This document shows, in pieces, positions 7,329 to 16,529 of a DNA stretch of 34,542 nt. A program made the translations under genes and the position numbers. Position 1 is the stretch's first letter, and each line of letters opens with the position of its first letter. Source of the DNA: JADFRG01 sp964590515 (GTDB lineage: Bacteria; Chloroflexota; Anaerolineae; Anaerolineales; E44-bin32); NCBI GenBank assembly GCA_964590515.1, contig CAZPZD010000025.1:1-34542 (forward strand), written 5' to 3'. Below the pieces are notes generated by a model. The model was not told the DNA's origin. It ran no database searches and was given only the letters and a program-made list of their open reading frames with translations.

Positions 7329-9101
7329 TCACGGGTTGGCCTGATCGACGCCAGCCCCCGGCCCTGTCTGAGGGTCCTGCACGCCGTAGTCCTCCTGCGC
7401 TCGCTTCTGGGTCACCTTTCCATCCCGAACGTCCTTCAACACCAGGCTCGGGTCTCGTTCGCTCGGATCGCCATATCCGCCGGCGCCCGGCAGGCGCAGC
7501 GATACCACGTCGCCTGCCTGGAGCCGGTCGAGTCCTTTCGATTTCATCACTCGCTCGCTCGGAGTGCCGGGATTGAGAACGAACTGCCCCGGCGCCCCGG
7601 GCTTCCCGCCGAACAGGCCGAACGGCGCGAAGCGCTGGCGGTCTCCATAGCGGGCCCAGGTGATCTCGTCTTGCAGGAGCAGAATGTCCCGCCGCAGCCC
7701 GAGGGCGCCGCGGTACTTCCCCGGGCCGCCTGTATCCGGGATGAACTCATACCGCTCGATGCGGAAGGGATATTCCATTTCGACGGCTTCCACCGGCGTG
7801 TTCTTGAAGCGTGCCAGATGAGAATCTTGGCCGTCGCGGCCGTCTTTGCTCGGGCGCGCTCCCGCCCCGCCGCCCTGGATGTCGATGTAGACGAAGCGTT
7901 TCCCTGACGACGGGTGGAATCCCGAAAATCCGCAGTTCGTGATTTGTCCGTGGCTTCCAGCCATCACCCGATCTGGAACGGCCTGGGAAAGGGCGAGCAG
8001 CATGGCTTCGGTGATCTTCTGCGAAGTGTTCGTGCGTGCTCCGACCGCCGCCGGCATCCTTGGATTGACGATCAAACCCTCCTCGGCGTGGATCGTAAAT
8101 GGTCGGTAGCAGCCAGAGTTTGGCGCGACGTGCGGATCGATCACCGCGATCAAGGCGTAGTACACGGCCGCGTGCACCGTGGCGATCGGGCAGTTGATAT
8201 TGCCCTTGACCTGTTTGGAGGATCCGTCAAAATCGACCGTTACTGCATCTCCTCGCTTGTGGATGTTGACCTGCAGCCTGATCGGCTCGTCGCTGAAGCC
8301 GTCATCGTCGATCCAATCCACACCGGAGTAGGTCCCGTCTGGAATGGCCCGCAGCGCGGTCCGAATCCGCGCCTCCGATCCGTCCAGCAGCATCTGCAGG
8401 CACTTCTCCATGACCGAGGGTCCATACTTGGCGAAGATCTCCTGCACCTTTCGGGCGCCGACGAAGTCTGCCGAAGCCTGGGCGCGGATATCGCCCAACG
8501 TTTTGTCGGGCACGCGAATGTTGTTGGCCAAGATTCCGAAGAGTTCCGAATCCTCCCGACCGCGTTTGTAGAGTTTGACGAATGGCAAGCGGAGACCCTC
8601 GAGGTAAATCTCGGTGAGTCCACCGGCCGTTCCACCCGGCGCGGAGCCACCCATGTCGGAGTGGTGGGCGATGCTCCCTGCGAAGCCCACCAAGCGTCCC
8701 TTGAACTTCACCGGAGCGAAGGTCACTAGATCCATCACATGCTGGCCACCGGAATAGGGATCGTTGAAGGCGATGATGTCTCCCTCGTCGAGTTCATCGT
8801 CGGAGTAATGCTTCCGGAGGGCGCGCATCCCCAGCTCGAAGCCCGTGAGCAACATGGGCGCGTGGTGCGCCTGGGCCACCGTGTTGCCATGCCGATCAAA
8901 TAACGCGCAAGAGATGTCCTTGATCTCTTTGATGATGGTCGAGCGGGCGGTCCGAACGAGGGTGTAGCCCATCTCGTCCGCCACCTGTTCCATCGCGTAG
9001 CGGATGACTTGCATCGTGATCCGATCTGCCTTCCGGAGCTGCGATTCGTGTTTATCTTTCGACACGCCGCACCAACTTCGGTTTTGATTTTCGGCTTCCA
9101 T
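7329..9101 (-). CDS. hyuB: Hydantoinase B/oxoprolinase family subunit (HyuB-like)
   Basis: A protein of up to 590 residues. The ATG at 9101 overlaps hyuA by 50 bases; a GTG at 9065 (SKDKHESQLRKAD) would give 578 residues and is a good alternative. It spans the whole hydantoinase B domain: DRITMQVIRYAMEQVADEMG, NDPYSGGQHVMD, AHHSDMGGSAPGG, and the C-terminal GGAGGYGDP-like segment PGAGGYGDPSERD. HyuB works with HyuA to hydrolyse cyclic amides with ATP; related pairs are acetone or acetophenone carboxylases. In the anaerobic indoleacetate pathway a hydantoinase-like enzyme is thought to open the lactam of 2-oxoindoleacetate, and the molybdenum hydroxylase and acyl-CoA mutase in this window make that the favoured role. 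Substrate assignment is inference. Confidence 0.9.
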   Translation of the reverse strand: MEAENQNRSWCGVSKDKHESQLRKADRITMQVIRYAMEQVADEMGYTLVRTARSTIIKEIKDISCALFDRHGNTVAQAHHAPMLLTGFELGMRALRKHYSDDELDEGDIIAFNDPYSGGQHVMDLVTFAPVKFKGRLVGFAGSIAHHSDMGGSAPGGTAGGLTEIYLEGLRLPFVKLYKRGREDSELFGILANNIRVPDKTLGDIRAQASADFVGARKVQEIFAKYGPSVMEKCLQMLLDGSEARIRTALRAIPDGTYSGVDWIDDDGFSDEPIRLQVNIHKRGDAVTVDFDGSSKQVKGNINCPIATVHAAVYYALIAVIDPHVAPNSGCYRPFTIHAEEGLIVNPRMPAAVGARTNTSQKITEAMLLALSQAVPDRVMAGSHGQITNCGFSGFHPSSGKRFVYIDIQGGGAGARPSKDGRDGQDSHLARFKNTPVEAVEMEYPFRIERYEFIPDTGGPGKYRGALGLRRDILLLQDEITWARYGDRQRFAPFGLFGGKPGAPGQFVLNPGTPSERVMKSKGLDRLQAGDVVSLRLPGAGGYGDPSERDPSLVLKDVRDGKVTQKRAQEDYGVQDPQTGPGAGVDQANP

Positions 9102-11283
9102 CGGCGGACCGGCTGGCAGGGCGCCGGCCAGTCCTAGCCAGCCGCCCGATAATCAAGTTCCCGAATCCGTCCAGCTTTGCTCCCCATCCTGGAGGGATCA
9201 CGGTGGTCGAGGTCGACTCCTCGATCAAGCACGGGCCACGCCAGTGCTGTCCGCCACGGAGCTCCGGTCGCCGGAGGATGCGGGTGGTCACGAATCCGCG
9301 CGGCTGAAAGTAGACCGGCCGCACGCGGCGGCCCGCCGCGGGAGCCGTACGGCCAGGATCGCGTTTGCGGGCAAGAGTCAACTTTGGAACCTTCCCGATC
9401 GCGGTCACCCGCAAGTTGATGAATTCAACTCGTTCGTCTGGGTCGCCGTAGGCGTAAACCCGCCGGTGCAGCTCGTGAAACCTCCTAATCGTCTTGGAAA
9501 TATCGTCCGGTGTGACCCGGGCGTGATTCGTCCGCGCCCTCGAGGGGCTGGATTTTCCGAACGGGATGGTAAGCTCGTAGGACTGGCCCTCGTACCTCAG
9601 GTCGGCCAAGCGCTCGATGACCTGGCTTGCCGCGGGAACTCGCTCCGCTTTGAGTTGGGCCAGGGCCCTCGCCCGGAGAGTTTTGAACCTCGCTTGAAGT
9701 GCGGCAGGGGTTGAAGCCGCTTCAGAAAGCGCGGTCGTCAGGACGTAATCGTGCCGGACGTCCGAAGCGACCGCGCCGAGGGCCGAGAACACCGAGCAGT
9801 AGGGAGGGATGATGACCCGCTGGATCCCAAGTTCCTGTGCCAATTCGACGGCATGCAGCGGCCCGGCGCCGCCAAAGGCGAGCAAGGAAAACTCGCGAAC
9901 GTCGTATCCCTTTTCGGTGGTGTTGACCCCGATGCCACGCACCATGTTGGCATTGACCACCCGGATGATGCCAGACGCCGCCTCCTCGACCGTCAGCCCA
10001 AGCGGATCGGCGACCCGAACTTCGATCGCCCGCCGGGCGGCTGCGAGATCCAGCCTCATTTCCTCCCCGAGGAAGTAGTCCGCATTCAGCCGCCCCAGGA
10101 CCAGGTTGGCGTCGGTTACGGTCGCCAGCGATCCTCCCCGTCCGTAGCAGGCCGGGCCCGGATCCGCGCTGGCCGACTCGGGGCCGACGTTCAGCGCACC
10201 GCCCGCGTCGACCCAAGCGATAGAACCCCCGCCGGCGCCAATCCCTTGCACATCGATTGACGGGATCTTGACCGGGAAGCCCTCGAACTCGCTCTCCGAT
10301 CGGACCCGCGGTCGGCCATCGACAATCAAGCCGATGTCGAAACTGGTCCCGCCCATGTCGACCCCGATCAGCTTGCTCTCACCGATGAGACTCCCGAAGA
10401 GGGCGGACGCCAGGGCTCCGCCGGCCGGGCCGGAGTTCACCATGTGGACCGCATGGGACTTCGCGGTCCGAACCGTCATCGAGCCGCCCGAGGCCTGCAT
10501 AATCCGCAGGTCGACGCGCCCGAACTTACCCTCAAGCTTTTCGACCAGCGAGCTCAGGTAGCGCTCAGTCACCGGGGAGAGATAGGCATTGATCACCGCG
10601 GTCGAAGTTCGCTCGTATTCCCGGAATTCGGGCGCGATCTCCGAAGAGAGTGAGACCGAGGCCTCGGGAAATAGCTCCTGGCAGATGCTGCGGACCCTTT
10701 GCTCGTGCCCTGGATTCCGGAAGGAGAACAACAGGCAGACGGCTATCGCCTCAACCTGCTCCGTTTTCAAACGCTCAACTGCCCGCCGCACCGAGGCCTC
10801 TTCCAGCGGGCGAATGACGGAACCATCCGCGGCGACCCGCTCGGAGACCTCGAGCCGCAGGTAGCGGGGTACCAGCGGCTCGGGAAGGTCCACCGTCATG
10901 TCGTAGAGACCCGCGTCGGGCCGCTCGATCCGGGCGATCTCAAGCACATCTCGGAAGCCCTCGGTGGTAATCAGCCCCACCCGGGGGCCCTTGCGTTCGA
11001 TCAGCGCATTGGTGCCGATGGTGGTCCCGTGCACGACGTACTCGAGCGCCTCGGCCGAGGCGCCGGCCTGGCGAAGTATCTTGTCCATGCCGGTGAGCAC
11101 GCCCTGGGCCAGGTCGTCCGGAGTGGTCAGAGTCTTGGTATAGCGAATCTCGCCGGTGCGGTCGTCGATCAACGCCAGATCTGTAAACGTGCCGCCGACA
11201 TCGATGCCCAGGCGCAAGCTTCGCTTCTTGGCCTCCCGGGTGCCCTTGTGCCCCTCCGCCTGGCGGTCGCCGCGATTGCTCAT
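9052..11283 (-). CDS. hyuA: Hydantoinase A/oxoprolinase family ATP-dependent subunit (HyuA-like)
   Basis: A protein of 743 residues starting at an ATG (11283) in an ATGA overlap with the CoA-transferase stop. The N-terminal hydantoinase A domain begins LRLGIDVGGTFTDLALID (about residues 24-41), an ASKHA-type phosphate loop. A central domain contains LIGVDMGGTSFDIGLI and the GIGAGGGSIAWVD nucleotide-binding segment. The later LLAFGGAGPLHAVELA is also typical. This subunit phosphorylates or otherwise activates the amide or carbonyl substrate using ATP, while HyuB completes catalysis. Length and domain order are normal for N-methylhydantoinase A or oxoprolinase. Its placement directly after the CoA-transferase and mutase genes suggests lactam opening that yields an aminophenylsuccinate (inference). 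Confidence 0.9.
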   Translation of the reverse strand: MSNRGDRQAEGHKGTREAKKRSLRLGIDVGGTFTDLALIDDRTGEIRYTKTLTTPDDLAQGVLTGMDKILRQAGASAEALEYVVHGTTIGTNALIERKGPRVGLITTEGFRDVLEIARIERPDAGLYDMTVDLPEPLVPRYLRLEVSERVAADGSVIRPLEEASVRRAVERLKTEQVEAIAVCLLFSFRNPGHEQRVRSICQELFPEASVSLSSEIAPEFREYERTSTAVINAYLSPVTERYLSSLVEKLEGKFGRVDLRIMQASGGSMTVRTAKSHAVHMVNSGPAGGALASALFGSLIGESKLIGVDMGGTSFDIGLIVDGRPRVRSESEFEGFPVKIPSIDVQGIGAGGGSIAWVDAGGALNVGPESASADPGPACYGRGGSLATVTDANLVLGRLNADYFLGEEMRLDLAAARRAIEVRVADPLGLTVEEAASGIIRVVNANMVRGIGVNTTEKGYDVREFSLLAFGGAGPLHAVELAQELGIQRVIIPPYCSVFSALGAVASDVRHDYVLTTALSEAASTPAALQARFKTLRARALAQLKAERVPAASQVIERLADLRYEGQSYELTIPFGKSSPSRARTNHARVTPDDISKTIRRFHELHRRVYAYGDPDERVEFINLRVTAIGKVPKLTLARKRDPGRTAPAAGRRVRPVYFQPRGFVTTRILRRPELRGGQHWRGPCLIEESTSTTVIPPGWGAKLDGFGNLIIGRLARTGRRPASRSADGSRKSKPKLVRRVER

Positions 11284-12482
11284 ATGATGCCCTGGCTCTG
11301 GAGCTGAGACAGTTCCGTCGGGCTTAAGCCCAGACCCTTGCCGAAGATCGCCTCGTTGTGCTCTCCAAGCCGAGGAGGGAACGCCAGTTCGGTAAGCCCC
11401 GGTTCGCTGACTACGGGCAATGGCGGCAATAGCAGCTCAACTCCGGTCTTGGGATCCCGCGCCCGGGCCGTGCCTTGGGTATTCGACAAGCTGCCCACGA
11501 CCTCCGCGAGCTGACTCACCTTCGCGGCAGGCACCCCGGCGGTCTGCAAGGAACCGATCAGGTCATCTGTCCTCCAGCCAGCCGAAGCTTCGGCGAGCCG
11601 GGAGTTCAGGCGATCCACATCGGCGATCCGACCGGCATTGCGCCCATACTCGGGCTCGGCGAGCCTCTCAAAGCCAGGCAAACCTGTGAGCGCTTCCCAC
11701 TGGCGGTCATTGCCGACCGCGACGTAGGCATATCCGTCACGGGTCGAGTAAGCCGACACCGGCGCGAAGAACTGATGGGTATTGCCGCGGCGGGTAATCG
11801 GTTCCCCGAGGGCGGTGAGCGCGACCGGGCTGACCATCCAGCTCAGCGCGGAGCCCGATAGGGAGAGGTCAATGCGCTCGCCCACACCGGTGGAGGCTCT
11901 CCGGTAGAGGGCCTTCATCACGGCGCCATAGGCGTGTTCCGCTGCGCCAAGATCGACCATCGGCAGACCAAATAGCAACGGAGGGCCGTTCGATTCCCCG
12001 GTAAGGTCCATCCATCCCACTTTCGCCTGGATAACGGGATCGTAGGCCGGATCATCGCAATCCGGTCCGTACCCGGTGATTCCGAGCCAGACGAGTTCGC
12101 GACGAGACGAACGGAGCTCACCGTAATCGATTCCGAGTTTGCGATAGCTGGAGGGCCGGCTGTTGGTTGCGAAGAGGTCCGCCCCGCGCCGCTCCCCGTC
12201 GGCAGCCGGCAGATCGGCGATCAACCGCTTGAGAAGCGCTCGGCCATCGGGGTGAGCCAGGTTGAGGGTGATCGCCTCTTTCCCGCAGTTGTTTGGAAGG
12301 AAGTAGCTGGCCATCCCCTGCTCACCTAGGATGTCGCTCCCAACATAGCGGTTGGGGTCGCCCCGTCCGGGGATTTCGATGCGGATCACGCGAGCTCCCT
12401 CGCGGGCCAATCGCTGGGTGAGATAAGGCAGGGTGGTTGCCTGCTCCAATGCAAGCACCGTAAGGCCGCTCAAGACGCTCAT
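11280..12482 (-). CDS. Family III CoA-transferase (CaiB/BaiF), likely arylsuccinyl-CoA transferase
   Basis: A protein of 400 residues. The start MSVLSGLTVLALEQ at 12482 lies 2 bases after the mutase stop; the longer open frame to 12980 is only overlap with that gene. Features are the N-terminal CoA-binding Rossmann part with YLTQRLAREGARVIRIE, NCGKEAITLNL, ITGYG, and the likely catalytic Asp177 in GLPMVDLGAAEHA, equivalent to Asp169 of formyl-CoA transferase. The family moves CoA between carboxylic acids through mixed anhydride and enzyme-bound intermediates. Next to a B12 mutase and a hydantoinase, it fits transfer of CoA to an arylsuccinate made by lactam opening. A phenylsuccinyl-CoA transferase of this family is known from anaerobic indoleacetate metabolism. 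Benzylsuccinate or alkylsuccinate transferases are alternatives. Confidence 0.85.
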   Translation of the reverse strand: MSVLSGLTVLALEQATTLPYLTQRLAREGARVIRIEIPGRGDPNRYVGSDILGEQGMASYFLPNNCGKEAITLNLAHPDGRALLKRLIADLPAADGERRGADLFATNSRPSSYRKLGIDYGELRSSRRELVWLGITGYGPDCDDPAYDPVIQAKVGWMDLTGESNGPPLLFGLPMVDLGAAEHAYGAVMKALYRRASTGVGERIDLSLSGSALSWMVSPVALTALGEPITRRGNTHQFFAPVSAYSTRDGYAYVAVGNDRQWEALTGLPGFERLAEPEYGRNAGRIADVDRLNSRLAEASAGWRTDDLIGSLQTAGVPAAKVSQLAEVVGSLSNTQGTARARDPKTGVELLLPPLPVVSEPGLTELAFPPRLGEHNEAIFGKGLGLSPTELSQLQSQGII

Positions 12483-12484
12483 CG

Positions 12485-14086
12485 CTACAGGCTCACCGGC
12501 TCCTGAAACTCCCCGAAAACCTCCCTGAGGACTCGGGAAATCTCGCCCAGGCTTGCATAGGACCGGGCGGCCTCCATCATGCTCGGCATGACATTCGCCC
12601 CGCTTACAGCCGACCCTCGGACTGCTTCGAGGGCGCGCCCCACCGCCTGAGGGTCGCGGGCCGCTCGGGTCTCCTCCAACCGGCGAACGGACTCTTCCGC
12701 CTGCCGCGGGTCGTAGGGATGCAGTTCGACCTCCCGCGGCTCCTCTTCCATTCGGTAGCGGTTGACGCCCACCTTGGGGATCGAGCCGTCCTGAAGCCCT
12801 TGCTCGTGTTGCCAGGCCTGGTGAGCCACTACGCGTTGGATCGAACCCTCGCTGACGGCGCGAATGATCCCGCCCAGCTCCTCGTCCACTCGCCGGATCT
12901 CGGCGGAGATCCGTTTCTCCAGCTCGTTGGTAAGCCACTCCACGTAATAGGAGCCGGCAAGCGGATCGACCGTGTCGCACAGCCCCATCTCATCCGCCAG
13001 GATCTGCATCGTGCGCAGCGAGACCAACGCGGCTTTCTCGGTGGGGATGGTGTAGGCCTCGTCGAAGGAGCAGAGTGCCATGGTCTGAGCGCCCGCAAGG
13101 GCGGAGATCAAGGCGTAGTAGGCGCCGCGGACGATGTTGTTCTCGGGCTGTTCGATCGTCAGCCCGCCGCCTCCACCGCCGGCGATCATCTTCAACTGCA
13201 TCGTGGCCGGCAGCTGCGCCCCGAGTTCGTCGCGCAGGATCTTGGCCCACAGTCGCCTTGCGGCGCGGAACTTGGCCACTTGCTCGAACAGGTTCCCAAA
13301 GATGTCGAAATTGAAGGATATGCGGTCCGCGAATTCATCGACCTGCAACCCACGCTCCAACCCCAGCCGGACGTACGCCCGGGCAATGCAAAAGGCATAG
13401 GCGATTTCCTGGACGGGGTTGGCGCCGGACTCTCGAATGTGATAGCCACACACACTGACCGGGTAGTATTTCGGGGCGTTGCGGGCGCAGAACTCGATCG
13501 TGTCGCCGATGAGGCGCATAGCCGGTTCCACCGGGAAAATCCAGGCCCCGCGCCCGATGTACTCCTTGAGCATGTCGTTCTGACAGGTGCCGCGCAACTC
13601 GTTCAAGGCGAGACCGTGCTTCTCGGCGACCACAAAGAACATGGCCATGATCGGCGCGGCGACCGCGTTCATCGTGAGCGAGACGCTGATCTTCTCGATC
13701 GGAATCTCCGAGAAGGCGGTCTCCAGGTCGGCCAGAGTGTCCACGGCCATTCCGACCCGGCCCACTTCCCCTTCAGACCGCGGGTCATCCGAATCCAGTC
13801 CCATCTGGGTCGGTAAATCGAACGCGACATTCAAGGCGTTCTGTCCATGCCCGATCAGGAATTTGAAGCGCTCATTCGTCTCGCCCGGAGTGCCGAATCC
13901 CGCGTACTGGCGCATGGTCCAGGGTCGGGCGCGGTACATCAGCGGGTGAATCCCGCGGGTGAACGGGAACTCCCCGGGTGCGCCCAGATCTCGCGCCGGA
14001 TCCAGATCGGCGATGGCCTCCGGCCCGTAGACGGGTTCTACCGGAATGCCGGACTCCAGAATGACGGGCTTCGGATCGTCAGGCAT
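12485..14086 (-). CDS. B12-dependent acyl-CoA mutase, large (catalytic) subunit
   Basis: A protein of 533 residues from the ATG at 14086 (MPDDPKPVILESG), overlapping the small-subunit gene by 8 bases. It is the TIM-barrel part of the methylmalonyl-CoA mutase family without the cobalamin domain. Marks are RARPWTMRQYAGFG, FDLPTQMGLDSDDP, TMNAVAAPIMAMF and GTCQNDMLKEYIGRGAWIFP. Tyr61 and Arg179 fall at the positions of Tyr89 and Arg207 of the Propionibacterium enzyme, both offset by exactly 28, and these residues hold the free carboxylate of the substrate. Isobutyryl-CoA mutases have Phe and Gln there. The substrate is therefore probably a dicarboxylic acyl-CoA. In this cluster a succinyl-type to malonyl-type rearrangement of an aryl compound is proposed. 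Ordinary methylmalonyl-CoA mutase activity cannot be excluded. Confidence 0.9.
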   Translation of the reverse strand: MPDDPKPVILESGIPVEPVYGPEAIADLDPARDLGAPGEFPFTRGIHPLMYRARPWTMRQYAGFGTPGETNERFKFLIGHGQNALNVAFDLPTQMGLDSDDPRSEGEVGRVGMAVDTLADLETAFSEIPIEKISVSLTMNAVAAPIMAMFFVVAEKHGLALNELRGTCQNDMLKEYIGRGAWIFPVEPAMRLIGDTIEFCARNAPKYYPVSVCGYHIRESGANPVQEIAYAFCIARAYVRLGLERGLQVDEFADRISFNFDIFGNLFEQVAKFRAARRLWAKILRDELGAQLPATMQLKMIAGGGGGGLTIEQPENNIVRGAYYALISALAGAQTMALCSFDEAYTIPTEKAALVSLRTMQILADEMGLCDTVDPLAGSYYVEWLTNELEKRISAEIRRVDEELGGIIRAVSEGSIQRVVAHQAWQHEQGLQDGSIPKVGVNRYRMEEEPREVELHPYDPRQAEESVRRLEETRAARDPQAVGRALEAVRGSAVSGANVMPSMMEAARSYASLGEISRVLREVFGEFQEPVSL

Positions 14087-14498
14087 GCTGACCTTCGCCC
14101 CTTGAGCGCGCGACGGCGCGGCGGATAAACTCTTCGATCGCTTCGAAGCGACTGCCGGTCGGGAAAACTTCCTGTACACCCAATGCCTTGAGAGCCGGGA
14201 TATCCAGAGCGGGGATGTTCCCCCCAAAGAGCACGACTTTATCCTCCGCCCGCGCCATCCGGAGCTTCTCTGAGATCTTGCGGGCCACGGTCAGGTGCGC
14301 TCCGCTCAACACCGACACGCCGATCGCGTCCACGTCCTCTTCCAGGGCGGCCTCGACGATCTGGTCTGCGGTCTGGTGCAGCCCGGTGTAGATGACCTCG
14401 AACCCCGCCGCGCGCAGCGCCAGGGCGACGACCTTGGCTCCCCGGTCGTGGCCATCCAGACCGGGCTTGGCGATGAGGATCCGGATGGGTCGCGACAT
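14079..14498 (-). CDS. B12-dependent acyl-CoA mutase, small (cobalamin-binding) subunit
   Basis: A protein of 139 residues, starting 2 bases after the thiolase stop. It is a free-standing cobalamin-binding Rossmann domain. DGHDRG at 15-20 supplies the base-off cobalt ligand His17 of the DxHxxG motif. GVSVLSG (about 60-66) and FGGNIPALD (about 90) hold the nucleotide tail. It pairs with the catalytic subunit encoded immediately downstream with an 8-base overlap, giving the two-polypeptide arrangement seen in isobutyryl-CoA-type and archaeal mutases. No MeaB/ArgK G-protein chaperone gene occurs in the window. Confidence 0.93.
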   Translation of the reverse strand: MSRPIRILIAKPGLDGHDRGAKVVALALRAAGFEVIYTGLHQTADQIVEAALEEDVDAIGVSVLSGAHLTVARKISEKLRMARAEDKVVLFGGNIPALDIPALKALGVQEVFPTGSRFEAIEEFIRRAVARSRGEGQHA

Positions 14499-14500
14499 TT

Positions 14501-15718
14501 CTACTCCGATGCGTCACTCACCTTGATCACAACTGCCGCGGCCGAGTCCCCCGCCGCGCAGCCGGTGAACAAGCCGTAGCCTCCCCCCAGCAGCACCAGC
14601 TCCTCGATCAGCTCGATGATCAGCCGCATGCCGGTAGGCCCTTGGGGGTGGCCCCAGATGAGCGACGAACCGTAGTTGTTCATGTCGCTCACTTTGACGC
14701 CCAACTCGCGGCCGAAGTAGATGTCGTTGAGTGCGAACGGATTGTGAGTCTTGATCGCCTTGACTTCATGGATCGCGATCCCGGCCTGTTCCAGCGCCCG
14801 CTGGGTCGCGGGCACGTTGGCTTTGGGCATGAACCCTTTTTCCGCCCGGCCCTCGGCGAATGCGACGACGCGAACCTCGATGGAAGACCCGCGGTTGAAC
14901 TCCCGCGCCCGTTCGCGGGTCGTCACGATCATCCCGGCATTACCGTCGGCCGGGTAGGTCTGCCCGCCGTAGGTGACCGTTCCACCGGGAAGCACGGGCT
15001 TGAGCTTCAGGAGTCCTTCCGCGGTGGTCGGATAGATCCCTTCATCGTCGATCACGGTGGCCAAAGGTTTCTTCCCAGACGGATTGACTTCCACCGGGGT
15101 CACCATGTAACGGCGGTGGAAGGCGGCCTCGTTCGCCAGCGCCGCCTGGTACTGCTCGTGGCGAAGTAGCACGAGCTCGTTCTGCTCCATGGTGGTGATC
15201 TCTTCGTCGCGGGCGACGTTTTCTGCGGTCTCGATCATGGAGATCCCGGCGAAGGGATCGGACTGGAAGTTGTCCCACACCCAGTCTTCCGCTTCACCCG
15301 TACCCCCGGGCCCGAGCGGATTGGGATAGAAGACGTGCGGTCCATTCGAGGTGCGGTCCGCGGTGACGCACAAGATAGTGCGCCCGGATCCGTTGCCGGC
15401 CTCCAGCTCGGCGGCCGCGCCCGCCAGCACCCGGGCAGACGTGGCGCAGGCCTGGTTGATGGTGGGTCCGGTAATCGCTTCGACCCCGATCAATCCCGCT
15501 AGCCACGGAGCACCATAAAAACTGCCCCTGGCAGGAACTGTCATACCCAGGTGCAGCCCATCGAAGACCGTCGCCGAAATGCCGCGCTCGCTGAGCGACC
15601 GCCGACATACCTCTGCGGCGAAGCGGATTGGGTGAAGAGGAGCGAAGCTGCCCTGCCACTTGGTGAAGGGAGTGCACCAGTAACCCCCGTAAGGGATGAA
15701 GGTCTGCTCAAGTTTCAT
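14501..15718 (-). CDS. Thiolase-family acyl-CoA acyltransferase
   Basis: A protein of 405 residues. A GGAGAG site lies 5 bases before the ATG at 15718. Catalytic residues are visible: Cys91 in NQACATSAR (nucleophile), HNPFALND at 325-332 in the NEAF position, His357 in GHPQGPTGMR, and Cys387 in FTGCAAGDS. The last motif differs from the usual CIGGGQG. The family cleaves 3-oxoacyl-CoA with CoA. After the acyl-CoA dehydrogenase, MaoC and SDR genes it would complete one beta-oxidation turn, releasing acetyl-CoA and an aroyl-CoA such as 2-aminobenzoyl-CoA (inference). It is not a typical FadA, and a separate DUF35 partner of the kind needed by BbsB-type thiolases was not seen. Confidence 0.85.
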   Translation of the reverse strand: MKLEQTFIPYGGYWCTPFTKWQGSFAPLHPIRFAAEVCRRSLSERGISATVFDGLHLGMTVPARGSFYGAPWLAGLIGVEAITGPTINQACATSARVLAGAAAELEAGNGSGRTILCVTADRTSNGPHVFYPNPLGPGGTGEAEDWVWDNFQSDPFAGISMIETAENVARDEEITTMEQNELVLLRHEQYQAALANEAAFHRRYMVTPVEVNPSGKKPLATVIDDEGIYPTTAEGLLKLKPVLPGGTVTYGGQTYPADGNAGMIVTTRERAREFNRGSSIEVRVVAFAEGRAEKGFMPKANVPATQRALEQAGIAIHEVKAIKTHNPFALNDIYFGRELGVKVSDMNNYGSSLIWGHPQGPTGMRLIIELIEELVLLGGGYGLFTGCAAGDSAAAVVIKVSDASE

Positions 15719-15734
15719 GGCTGCTCTCCATCAC

Positions 15735-16526
15735 TTACGTCCCCACCGTCAGGCCGCCGTCCACCCAGACCACCTGTCCGGTGATGTAGCCCGCCTCGTC
15801 GCTGCTCAGGAAGAGATGCACGGCCGCGATCTCATCCGGCTCGGCCATTCGCCTCAGCGGTATTTTTCCCAGCAGCCCCTCCATCACCTTCTCGGGGATG
15901 GCAGCCGTCATGCGGGTCTTGACCGCCCCCGGAGCAACGCAATTCACTGCGATATTGAAGCGCGCCCACTCGAGCGCCAGGGTCTTGGTCACCCCAATCA
16001 CCCCGGCCTTCGAGGCGGAGTAGTTGGCCTGGCCGATGTTGCCGAGTGCCCCGACCGAAGCCGTGTTCACAATTCGCCCGTACGTCTGGCGGATCATGGG
16101 GACGGCCGCCAGCTGGGACAGCAGCCAGGTCCCCTTCAAGTTAACCGCCAGCACTTCGTCCCACTGCTCATCCGACATCATGCGGACCTCGTCTTCCTTG
16201 ATCCGCACTGTCAGCGCATCCCGGGTGATCCCGGCGTTGTTGATCAGGATGTCCAATCGGCCGTGGCTTTCCAGCGCGGCGTCCACCATCCGCTGTGCGT
16301 CGGCTCTCTGGCTGACGTCGCCAATTACCGAGCGGGCCTGTCCCCCGCCGTCTAGGATCGCCTGCCGGGTCTCTTCGGCTCCCGAGGCGTCCACATCCGA
16401 AACGATCAGCGCAGCTCCCTCACTGGCGAAGCGCAGCGCGGTGGCGCGGCCAATCCCGCTCCCGGCGCCGCTGACCAGCGCGACCCGACCCTTCAATCTT
16501 CCGTCACTCGCGGAAGTTTGGGCCAT
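15735..16526 (-). CDS. Short-chain dehydrogenase/reductase (3-hydroxyacyl-CoA dehydrogenase candidate)
   Basis: A protein of 263 residues from the ATG at 16526, with AGGAGG 7 bases upstream. It is a classical SDR: cofactor loop GAGSGIG (20-26), NNAG (96-99), catalytic Ser157, Tyr169 and Lys173 (YSASK), and the C-terminal GQVVWVDGG. An aspartate after the second strand (SDVD) suggests NAD rather than NADP. It resembles FabG and 3-hydroxyacyl-CoA dehydrogenases of beta-oxidation clusters. Between a MaoC hydratase and a thiolase it would oxidise the 3-hydroxyacyl-CoA. Confidence 0.88.
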   Translation of the reverse strand: MAQTSASDGRLKGRVALVSGAGSGIGRATALRFASEGAALIVSDVDASGAEETRQAILDGGGQARSVIGDVSQRADAQRMVDAALESHGRLDILINNAGITRDALTVRIKEDEVRMMSDEQWDEVLAVNLKGTWLLSQLAAVPMIRQTYGRIVNTASVGALGNIGQANYSASKAGVIGVTKTLALEWARFNIAVNCVAPGAVKTRMTAAIPEKVMEGLLGKIPLRRMAEPDEIAAVHLFLSSDEAGYITGQVVWVDGGLTVGT

Positions 16527-16529
16527 CGA

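Noticed and set aside
11280..12980. N-terminally extended versions of several proteins (CoA-transferase to 12980, acyl-CoA dehydrogenase to 18568, Oah to 33717, orf118 to 28492, Mo subunit to 22370).
   Set aside because: The extra residues overlap recognised upstream genes in another frame and look unlike the families; overlapping stop/start codons or ribosome-binding sites point to the shorter starts.
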